A stretch of DNA of 64,000 nucleotides from NCBI RefSeq assembly GCF_042675665.1, contig NZ_JBHTJI010000001.1, positions 868,001 to 932,000 of the forward strand, written 5' to 3'. Origin of the DNA: Mariniflexile jejuense. Lineage in GTDB: Bacteria > Bacteroidota > Bacteroidia > Flavobacteriales > Flavobacteriaceae. Below are positions 52,501-59,457 of the stretch, in pieces. Positions within the stretch are counted from its first letter, which is position 1, and the number at the start of each line of letters is the position of its first letter. Under the pieces are notes generated by a model. The model did no database searches. It had not been told where the DNA came from and was given only the letters and a program-made list of their open reading frames with translations. A program made the translations under genes and the position numbers.

Positions 52501-52590
52501 TACAACTACAACTTAAGACGCTTATTAACTATAGGAACTAATACACCAACAACTACCAACTATGTTATTGGTCTTAATATTTCATTCTAA
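49519..52590 (+). CDS. SusC/RagA family TonB-linked outer-membrane transporter
   Basis: 1023 residues. Signal peptide about 1-30, then a CarboxypepD_reg-like domain (about 32-110, GTVSGSDGPIPGANVILKG), a TonB box (DEVVVIGYGTQ), a plug with the family motif (ILKDASATAIYGSRGANGVI) and a barrel ending YVIGLNISF. It forms the SusCD importer with the SusD-like lipoprotein encoded 11 bp downstream. Neighbouring xylan genes point to xylo-oligosaccharides as cargo. Two operator-promoter modules lie in the 449-bp upstream region. Confidence 0.95.
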   Translation: MTNFLFFKSQYIKQLGFFILLFMFCSGMNAQNTVSGTVSGSDGPIPGANVILKGTSNGAATNFDGEYTIKNVPANGVLVVSFLGYKTKEVTINNQKVINVILDLDTAALDEVVVIGYGTQRKESVTGSVASIKGEEMRDVPSANITQSLQGRVSGVEFAQNSSKPGASMQIRVRGTRSLNASNDPLIVLDGIPFAGSIGDINPTDIKSVDILKDASATAIYGSRGANGVILVTTNKGSKGQEAKINYTSYFGVKNVFAKYPMMNSEDFIKLRSDAGIFSNGLDESNDVNTDWQDLLYGTAIVTSHDIGISGGGDKSNYNFGLGYYKDESVLPGQDYERISLRASIDQEIGENIKVGFTTNNSYSVSNGNSLGIYGALNSTPIANPYNADGSLKRVISMPLDDQWVYTRSSIEALGDSYIDQTKSFGSYNSIYGVLQIPGIKGLSYRLNLGLNYRQSNGGNYVGEGVFNVNATTVSTAAISNSHTTSWTIENILSYDRTFADKHNFNALVLYSSEENSFNRSRITAKDIPADAFQFYNLGRANEQPIINPDDQLYSVSGLQSMMGRIMYSYDDRYMLSASYRYDGSSRLADSHKWVSYPAISVGWNIKNESFMDNVELINSLKVRAGYGTTSNQSIDPYSTLGRLGATQYNFGNTYTTGLNVSELPNPNLGWEKSTTMNYGLDFGLLNNRLSGTVDYYATKTTDLLFRVGLPQTSGVSSYMANIGESENKGFEVALNGVLIDNPNGFTWEAGINVYTNDNKLTKLASGTERDESNWWFVGQPIDVIYDYKAEGIWQQGDPYLNILEPGGNVGMIKVKYTGDYNPDGSPVRAIGPADRQIMSMQPDFQGGFNTRLAYKGIDFSIVGTFKSGGLLIATPYGANGYLNILTGRRGNIDVDYWTADNTDAKYPKPGGIGGDQPKYLNSLSYFDASYLKIRTITLGYNFEKSKFIKDSGIDRLRLYVTAQNPLVFFSPYKKASGMDPETNSAANENSAVTYNYNLRRLLTIGTNTPTTTNYVIGLNISF

Positions 52591-52601
52591 AAAATATGAT
52601 T

Positions 52602-54560
52602 ATGAAAAAAATACAAATTAAAGCTTTATTAGCATCAACAACCTTAATGGTGTTGATTTTGCTAGGTTGCTCTGATATACTTGAAGAACAACCACGTGGT
52701 ATATATACTCCCGAATATTTTAAAACAGAAAAAGGAGTTTTAGGAGGTTTAACATCATTATATGCACATACTCGTAACTTTTATGGCAGTGGCTATTACT
52801 ATGCTGGTGTACAATCTGGTACAGATGAAAGCACTTGGGGGCAAAACGTAAATAATGATGCAAAAAATGCCGATTTTTCTGGAGTAGGAAATCTTTCTTC
52901 AACACAAAATCCATATGGCGGTATCTGGGGAGTATTTCCAAACATCAATACTGCTAGTGGTATCATTGAAAATGCTGCAGCTGTTGGTACAATTTCTAAT
53001 GCATTAGTGGCTGAAGCTAGATTTTTTAGAGCATTCGACTATTTTTTATTAGTACAAAACTTTGGTGGTGTTCCTTTAGATTTAGGTGCTGGTGAGTTAA
53101 AATTTAATACATCTACTTCAAGAACGTCTGTAAGAAATACTGTTCCTGAAGTGTATACAAGAGCAATTTTTCCAGACCTTATAAAAGCTGTTGCCGATTT
53201 ACCTAATGAATCTCGTTTAAAAGGAACAGCTAATAAAACATTAGCACGACTATACTTAGCGAAAGCTTATTTAACTTATGCATGGTGGTTACAAAACCCA
53301 AATAACATACCTACTTATCCTGCTAGTGATAGAATTGATCCAGACGGAAAAAATGCAAGTTGGTATTTTCAACAAGCATATACAATAGCTGCTGATGGTA
53401 TAAATTTAAAACCAAATTCAATTGGATTACTTGATTATTTTTATGATGTTAATTTAGGTTCTAATGATCGTAATAAAGAAATGTTACTTTATGCAGATCA
53501 TACTGAAGGCAGCGACTTGTATAATGGTGCGCCTGTAACAGGATGGGGTTCCGGTAGTTCTCCTGGTAACTTTGCAGGATGGTTTCATACCTGGAATTAT
53601 ACTGAAATTAGAAGTGCAGCAACTTCTGGAGGTTCATATAGCACATCTTCTGTTGGACGTGAGGCTGTACAACCACATGGACGCCCTTGGACAGGGATAG
53701 CACCAACACATGCAACAATTAAAAATACGTTTGCTGATAAAACAAATGACTCTCGTTACGATGGCACATTTACAACTGTTTACAGAGGCAATTGGCAAAG
53801 AAATAACATTACAGCTAACACATTGTACAACGCTAATAACTTACCTGTTCAAATGGGAGAACCTATATTATCATTTTTAGATACTGATAATCCTTCTGTA
53901 GTTTACCCAAATGGTGCTGGCAGTAGTGGCGTTGGAGCAGGTGTTTTACCAGGAAGAGCTGACTGGATTGTAAATCCAACTGGTATTAGTAGACTAATGT
54001 ATCCAGGTTTATGGAAACTTGGTCCATATCGTACAGATAATGGAAATACAATGGGACAAGCAAATGTTACTTATACACGACCATTCCCAATTGCTAAATT
54101 CTCTGAACTTTATTTTATTGCTGCTGAAGCAGCTGTTAAAGGAGCTACAATTAGTTCTATTGGTAGTACTGATGGAAGTGCCAGAGCATTAATCAATGTT
54201 ATTCGTGCACGTGCAGGAAAATGGCGTTATGACAATAATGGCAAAACTGCAAAAGTACAAGATAATAGTGCTGCAATGATGACTGCAACCCCTGGAGTGA
54301 TTACTATAGATTATATTTTAGATGAACGTACTAGAGAATATTATGGTGAAGGTTTACGATGGTACGATTTAGTGCGTACACAAACGTGGCATACAAGAGC
54401 TGCTTCTTACACTATTTGTGGAACAGCAAAAGGTGACCATACCCCAGTTACTGTTAACCGTACTATTCCTTTAACAGCTTATCTACGTCCAATTCCGCAA
54501 AGTCAATTTGATGCAATGGAAGGAGATATTGCTAATTACCAAAACCCAGGTTACCAATAA
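52602..54560 (+). CDS. SusD/RagB family outer-membrane lipoprotein
   Basis: 652 residues from the second ATG (52602); an ATG 6 bases earlier is equally possible. Lipobox LILLGC (Cys about 22). The SusD layout is present: DILEEQPRGIYTPEYF near the start, helical TPR-like parts (AEARFFRAFDYFLLVQNFGG) and the C-terminal RARAGKWRYDN, LDERTREYYGEGLRWYDLVRT and RPIPQSQFDAM signatures. It binds the glycan at the surface and caps the SusC channel. At the larger end of the family. Downstream lies a 40-bp palindrome terminator. Confidence 0.93.
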   Translation: MKKIQIKALLASTTLMVLILLGCSDILEEQPRGIYTPEYFKTEKGVLGGLTSLYAHTRNFYGSGYYYAGVQSGTDESTWGQNVNNDAKNADFSGVGNLSSTQNPYGGIWGVFPNINTASGIIENAAAVGTISNALVAEARFFRAFDYFLLVQNFGGVPLDLGAGELKFNTSTSRTSVRNTVPEVYTRAIFPDLIKAVADLPNESRLKGTANKTLARLYLAKAYLTYAWWLQNPNNIPTYPASDRIDPDGKNASWYFQQAYTIAADGINLKPNSIGLLDYFYDVNLGSNDRNKEMLLYADHTEGSDLYNGAPVTGWGSGSSPGNFAGWFHTWNYTEIRSAATSGGSYSTSSVGREAVQPHGRPWTGIAPTHATIKNTFADKTNDSRYDGTFTTVYRGNWQRNNITANTLYNANNLPVQMGEPILSFLDTDNPSVVYPNGAGSSGVGAGVLPGRADWIVNPTGISRLMYPGLWKLGPYRTDNGNTMGQANVTYTRPFPIAKFSELYFIAAEAAVKGATISSIGSTDGSARALINVIRARAGKWRYDNNGKTAKVQDNSAAMMTATPGVITIDYILDERTREYYGEGLRWYDLVRTQTWHTRAASYTICGTAKGDHTPVTVNRTIPLTAYLRPIPQSQFDAMEGDIANYQNPGYQ

Positions 54561-54588
54561 TATTTTTGAGTTAGTTTGTTTAGTTGTT

Positions 54589-54628
54589 TACTGCCTATAT
54601 TGTTTTAATTAAAACAATATAGGCAGTA
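54589..54628. terminator. 40-bp perfect palindrome after susD
   Basis: The left half TACTGCCTATATTGTTTTAA is exactly complementary to the right half, with no spacer; a hairpin of about 18 bp would form. A T-rich tract follows on the plus strand. Confidence 0.75.
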
Positions 54629-54639
54629 TTATTTTTATA

Positions 54640-54683
54640 AAAAAGCAGTCTAATATTATTTAAATAATATTAGACTGCTTTTT
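54640..54683. terminator. 44-bp perfect palindrome before the end of the GH43 gene
   Basis: A perfect palindrome centred at 54661/54662, with outer GC part AAAAAGCAGTC / GACTGCTTTTT and inner AT part. A and T runs flank the stem, so it can terminate both strands. It lies 32 bases past the GH43 stop codon. Confidence 0.78.
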
Positions 54684-54715
54684 AAAACTTTAAAATTTAA
54701 TCTTATAGAAAATTA

Positions 54716-55732
54716 TTAAGTATATGGATTAATCGTATTTATAGTTCCATCTGTATTATAAGTAATTTCAGCTACTTTAATAGACCTTAAATGGGTTACG
54801 CCATTTGACAAACTTGAATCGTGATAAAACAAATACCACTTCCCTTCTACTTCGCAAATGGAATGGTGCGATGTCCAACCAATTACAGGGTTTAAAATTC
54901 TACCTGTATAAGTAAATGGCCCATAAGGATTATCGCCAATAGCATAACATATAAAATGAGTATCGCCAGTAGAATATGAAAAGTAGTAGTTTCCGTTATA
55001 TTTATGCATCCAAGAAGCTTCGAAAAAGCGTCGTTCATTATCACCTTCTAAAAGAAGTTCGCCATTTTCGTCTATTATTTTAATTTCTTTTGGTTCTTCA
55101 GCAAATTGCAACAAATCGTCTGTCATTTTGGCTACAATAGGTCCTAAAGCAGGTTCATTTGGTTTTGGCAATTCATTAATTTCATTATACTTATTGTTAC
55201 GAAATTTTTGTAATTGTCCGCCCCAAATTCCTCCAAAATAAGTATAGTAACTACCATCTTCATCTTCAAAAATGGCAGGATCTATACTATAGCTTCCGTT
55301 TATAGGTAATGGTTCGGCTTTAAATGGCCCAATTGGAGAATCACTTATTGCTATACCAATTTGAAAAATGCCTTCTTTATTTCTTGCTGGAAAAACCAAA
55401 TAGTATTTTCCGTTTTTAAAAGTTGCATCTGGCGCCCACATTTGTTTTTCAGCCCAAGGAACATCCTTCACATGTAATGCAACACCATTATCAACAGCTT
55501 CACTAGTAATTGTTTCCATTGAAATTACATGGTAATCTTCCATTCCAAAATGGTCGCCATTATCATTAAACGGTATACCAGCGTCGATATCATGAGATGG
55601 GTAAATATATATTTTCCCATTAAAAACATGCGCAGATGGATCAGCAGTATATATGTGCGAAACTAACGGTTTTGAAATGGCTTTTTCAATTAAATCGTCA
55701 AGTTTATTTTGTGTTATCTGGTTATCAGCCAT
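54716..55732 (-). CDS. Glycoside hydrolase family 43 (beta-xylosidase / arabinofuranosidase type), cytoplasmic
   Basis: 338 residues, a single five-bladed propeller with no signal peptide. The catalytic triad of the family is visible: Asp31 in TADPSAHVF (base), Asp151 in SIDPAIFEDEDG (pKa modulator) and Glu238 in FFEASWMHKYNG (acid). It should release xylose or arabinose from short oligosaccharides inside the cell. It is the last gene of the six-gene minus-strand run, 22 bp after the symporter, which would supply its substrate. Confidence 0.9.
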   Translation of the reverse strand: MADNQITQNKLDDLIEKAISKPLVSHIYTADPSAHVFNGKIYIYPSHDIDAGIPFNDNGDHFGMEDYHVISMETITSEAVDNGVALHVKDVPWAEKQMWAPDATFKNGKYYLVFPARNKEGIFQIGIAISDSPIGPFKAEPLPINGSYSIDPAIFEDEDGSYYTYFGGIWGGQLQKFRNNKYNEINELPKPNEPALGPIVAKMTDDLLQFAEEPKEIKIIDENGELLLEGDNERRFFEASWMHKYNGNYYFSYSTGDTHFICYAIGDNPYGPFTYTGRILNPVIGWTSHHSICEVEGKWYLFYHDSSLSNGVTHLRSIKVAEITYNTDGTINTINPYT

Positions 55733-55754
55733 TTTAATTTATTTGTGTTACGTA

Positions 55755-57200
55755 TTATTTTTCTAAATTTAATCGTCTTTCTTTAAGTTCAGTTTCAATT
55801 TGAACTTCCATTTTCTTGTTTATTTCATAAAAGAATAACATACCAGCACCTATTAAAAACGGTATTGATGGAAATACACTTACTAATAATTTAATGCCAT
55901 TTATAGCAGAATCTGGTTGAATTAAAGAGTTTGGTATGTAATTAAAAATACCTAAAAACATAGATGTTAACGAACCTCCTATACTCAATCCTGCTTTTAA
56001 ACCAACCATCATTGCAGAAAATATAATGGCCGTTGCCCTACGGTTATTTTTCCATTCAGAATAATCAGCTACATCGGCTATCATAGCCCAAAGGATTGGA
56101 ATGGTTATTCCGTAGAAAAAACCATGGAATATTTGAGAAATAAAGATTAATGATACCGATGAAGGTGAAAAGAAATAAAAGGCTAAAATAAATAATGTTG
56201 AAATAAACAAGAAAAAAGCAAACACATCGCGTTTTCCATATTTATCAGCAAATTTCTTTGAAAGTGTTATACCAACAATCATCAATATAATTCCGCCTGC
56301 ATTAAATAATCCAAATCCTGCCGAAATTGGATCGTCACCAAAATGATTTAAACCTATTGAGGTTAAAAAATCTAAAATTGGCTTTATAACTATTGCCAAC
56401 TGATTTTTATCTACATAATTTTCAAAATAATATACATAAGCACTACCTTTCATTGCCAACGTAATAAAAACCAACGTAGTAAGAAGCAACATGATTAACC
56501 ATGGTTTGTTTTTAAACAAATCACCTAAATCTTCTTTTATACTCGATTTTTGTTCTGGCTTTGGTATAATACGCTCCTTCGTTGTAAAAAAAGTGATTAA
56601 TAGCATGATGGTACCTATAACTGCTAACCATGTCATTACTATTTCAATACCAACAGCTTTATCACCACCACCAGCACTTTTAATTATGCCCAACATAAAT
56701 ACCTGCACAAAAAACTGTGCAAACATAACTGCTACAAACCGATAGGAAGACAAACTGTTGCGTTCTGCCATATCACCTGTTATAACACCACTAAGTGCGG
56801 AATAAGGCAAATTATTTCCAGCATACAATAACAAAAGCAAAGTATAGGTAATAACGGCATAAATTACTTTACCCTTATAATCAAAATCTGGTGTGGTAAA
56901 AGCCAAAAGAGCAACAATGCCTAGTGGAATAGCTGAAAAAAGTATCCAAGGTCTAAATTTACCCCATTTGGTATTGGTTCTATCTGCCAAAGCACCAATA
57001 ATTGGATTAAAAATAAATGCAGCTACTAATCCTACTACCAACATAATTATAGATGAATGTGTAGGAGACAACCCGTAAATATCGGTATAAAAATAAGCTA
57101 GGTATGTAAGTAATGTTTGAAATACTAAATTTGCTGCAAGATCTCCTAAACTGTATCCAATTTTTTCTTTTATGGATAGCTTTTGTGAAGTTGGATTCAT
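55755..57200 (-). CDS. GPH-family sugar symporter (xyloside/oligosaccharide importer)
   Basis: 481 residues with about 12 membrane segments. The glycoside-pentoside-hexuronide:cation symporter signature is clear: EKIGYSLGDLAANLVFQT at the N-terminus, ADRTNTKWGKFRPWIL in loop 2-3, and ADVADYSEWKNNRRATAI in the centre. It moves sugars with Na+ or H+ across the inner membrane. Between a GH10 gene (6 bp) and the cytoplasmic GH43 gene (22 bp), it is well placed to carry xylo-oligosaccharides. Confidence 0.92.
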   Translation of the reverse strand: MNPTSQKLSIKEKIGYSLGDLAANLVFQTLLTYLAYFYTDIYGLSPTHSSIIMLVVGLVAAFIFNPIIGALADRTNTKWGKFRPWILFSAIPLGIVALLAFTTPDFDYKGKVIYAVITYTLLLLLYAGNNLPYSALSGVITGDMAERNSLSSYRFVAVMFAQFFVQVFMLGIIKSAGGGDKAVGIEIVMTWLAVIGTIMLLITFFTTKERIIPKPEQKSSIKEDLGDLFKNKPWLIMLLLTTLVFITLAMKGSAYVYYFENYVDKNQLAIVIKPILDFLTSIGLNHFGDDPISAGFGLFNAGGIILMIVGITLSKKFADKYGKRDVFAFFLFISTLFILAFYFFSPSSVSLIFISQIFHGFFYGITIPILWAMIADVADYSEWKNNRRATAIIFSAMMVGLKAGLSIGGSLTSMFLGIFNYIPNSLIQPDSAINGIKLLVSVFPSIPFLIGAGMLFFYEINKKMEVQIETELKERRLNLEK

Positions 57201-57206
57201 ATATAA

Positions 57207-58340
57207 TTATTTAGTTGGTTGGTTGGTTTTTAAGCTTAAAACACTTTTGTAGGCTGGTTTAGGTTGTAAATTTTTATCAAAAAGTAATGGGTAATTAGTA
57301 CGTCCTGCAATTGGCCAATCGTTTAACCATGATTGACCATCATAAACACCCCAAAATGTTACTCTACTAATTTTATCTTGGTGTTTTAAAAATAATTCAA
57401 AAATAGATTCATAGCGTTTAGCCAATTTTGTTTGAACAGAATCTGGCAAACTTGTTGGATACGGATTCATTTTTTCGCTATTTTTAAAACGTTGACTAAC
57501 CTCAGCACCAACCAATTCAAATGGGTTTGGTAACACGTTAATATCTAGTTCTGTAATAGCTACTTTTACACCTAAAGATGCATAATCTAAAATGCTTTTT
57601 TCAATATCTTCAAGTGATGGTTTTTCTAAACCCCAATGCCCTTGCATACCAACACCGTCTACCTTTATACCTTGTTCTTGTATTTTCTTAATCATTTTGA
57701 TGGCACCGTTACGCTTATCGGGATTTGTCATGTTATAATCATTGTAATATAAATCTACATTTGGGTCTGCTTCAGCAGCCAATTTAAATGCTAGTGCCAA
57801 ATAATGATCATCCATAGCATCAAGAAACACCGATTTTCTTAGTGTTCCATCTTCATTTAAAGCTTCGTTAACTACATCCCAAGAGCCAATGCGTCCTTTA
57901 TAGCGACCTACAATAGTTTTAATATGATTTTCCAGTGCTACAACCATTTCAGTACTATCCTTAATTTCAGAAAACCAAGGCGCTAATTGACTATGCCATA
58001 CCAATGTGTGACCATGAATGAACATATTATATTTTTCACCAAAGGCAATATATTTATCGGTCAATTTAAAATCGAAAGTATCTTTATAAGGATGAATAAA
58101 CATTGATTTCATAATGTTTTCAGCCGTAATGCTATTGAACTCTTTCGAAATTAAATTTGTAACAATAGTATCAGCTTCATTAATTTGACCTTCATTAATA
58201 GCTGTTCCTATATAAAAGTTTTCTTTAAATGCGTTTTTAAGTGATACAATTTCTTGAGCTTTTGTTTCCTTAATGTTTTTACAACTAACTATAAAAACTG
58301 TTAGACATGTAATTGTTATAATTTGTTTTATTTTATTCAT
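57207..58340 (-). CDS. Endo-1,4-beta-xylanase, GH10, lipoprotein
   Basis: 377 residues. Lipoprotein signal ending FIVSC (Cys20). GH10 barrel: ITAENIMKSM with the -2 subsite Glu-Asn-Lys set (71-80), HTLVWHSQLAPWF, acid/base Glu159 in SWDVVNEALNEDG, and nucleophile Glu264 in AITELDINVLP. It cuts the xylan backbone, probably at the cell surface or in the periplasm. The next GH10 gene lies 9 bp upstream in the same operon. Confidence 0.95.
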   Translation of the reverse strand: MNKIKQIITITCLTVFIVSCKNIKETKAQEIVSLKNAFKENFYIGTAINEGQINEADTIVTNLISKEFNSITAENIMKSMFIHPYKDTFDFKLTDKYIAFGEKYNMFIHGHTLVWHSQLAPWFSEIKDSTEMVVALENHIKTIVGRYKGRIGSWDVVNEALNEDGTLRKSVFLDAMDDHYLALAFKLAAEADPNVDLYYNDYNMTNPDKRNGAIKMIKKIQEQGIKVDGVGMQGHWGLEKPSLEDIEKSILDYASLGVKVAITELDINVLPNPFELVGAEVSQRFKNSEKMNPYPTSLPDSVQTKLAKRYESIFELFLKHQDKISRVTFWGVYDGQSWLNDWPIAGRTNYPLLFDKNLQPKPAYKSVLSLKTNQPTK

Positions 58341-58349
58341 TATTTAATT

Positions 58350-59453
58350 TTAATTAGTTAGTCCTTCTAAAAATCCGATAAAAGCTTGTTTATGGTTGTA
58401 ATTTGAATCGAAAAGTAATGGCCACTCATTTGGGTTATTGTAAAAACTTAACAACCAACTATCACTATCTCTCATGCCCCAAAACGTAATTCCAAATTGT
58501 TGATTGCTTGGCAATGTTTTATACAAAGCAGCTATTTGTTTATACCTAACTTTTTGAGCATTAGAACGCTCTGCCGTTAAAGAAGCTAGTAACTTATCTT
58601 TATTAACCGTCATATCTACCTCAGAAAAATGTATTAACAACCCTGTACTTTTAATTAAGTTTAAATTTGATGTTAAGGTTGACATATCTGGGTATTGATA
58701 ATCAATATGCATTTGCATACCTATACCATCAATTGGTATTGAGTTTAGTTTAAAATCATTTACCATGTTAACTACTTGAGTTGCTTTTGAATTTTGACTG
58801 CCTAAATTATAATCGTTATAAAATAGCTTAACTTTAGCATCTGCTTCTCTAGCCCATTTAAAACATTTGGCTACATAATCTGCGCCCATTCTAGTACGAA
58901 AAAGACCAGCTTCTGCTTCAGTGGTAAATGCTTCATTAACCACATCCCAACTAGCCACAACAGGTGTTCCATCGCTAAAGGTTGCTTTGGCAAAATGAGC
59001 AACCGTAGCTTTTATATATCCTTTTACCTGTGCTTCAAACTCAATATCTGTACCTCCAAAATTTTCTAACCAGTCAGGAATCGCATAAGAAGGATGCCAA
59101 ATTAGTGTATGTCCAAGTACACGCAAATTATTTTCTTTAGCATAAGCTACAATTACATCGCCCTTACTCCAATCATAAGTATCTGGTGCAACAAAAAAAT
59201 TATACATTTTCATGTCATTACCAGCCGTAATACTGTTAAACTCCTTGTTTAGTAAGGTTCTAAAATAGTTGTAACTACTAGAGGTTAAACTGCTTACAGA
59301 AACCGTGTTTCCTATAGGAAAACTAGCGGCTGCTTTTAAAGCTTGAGTAGGTTCTGGTTTGGGCACTTCTTTTACGGCATCATCGCTTGATGTACTACAA
59401 CCTACAGTAAACACAAGTAATACTAAGCTAAAAAATTCAATAACTTTTTTCAT
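58350..59453 (-). CDS. Second GH10 endo-xylanase, lipoprotein
   Basis: 367 residues. Lipoprotein signal ending FTVGC (Cys19), then a short Pro/Glu/Ser linker. Acid/base Glu174 in SWDVVNEAFTTEAEAG and nucleophile Glu278 in IHFSEVDMTV. The -2 subsite motif is changed: ITAGNDMKMY (75-84) has Gly where the other enzyme and most GH10 members have Glu. It is diverged from its neighbour, and probably has a different preference among decorated xylans. It sits 4 bp after the GH115 gene. Confidence 0.94.
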   Translation of the reverse strand: MKKVIEFFSLVLLVFTVGCSTSSDDAVKEVPKPEPTQALKAAASFPIGNTVSVSSLTSSSYNYFRTLLNKEFNSITAGNDMKMYNFFVAPDTYDWSKGDVIVAYAKENNLRVLGHTLIWHPSYAIPDWLENFGGTDIEFEAQVKGYIKATVAHFAKATFSDGTPVVASWDVVNEAFTTEAEAGLFRTRMGADYVAKCFKWAREADAKVKLFYNDYNLGSQNSKATQVVNMVNDFKLNSIPIDGIGMQMHIDYQYPDMSTLTSNLNLIKSTGLLIHFSEVDMTVNKDKLLASLTAERSNAQKVRYKQIAALYKTLPSNQQFGITFWGMRDSDSWLLSFYNNPNEWPLLFDSNYNHKQAFIGFLEGLTN

Positions 59454-59457
59454 GTTT

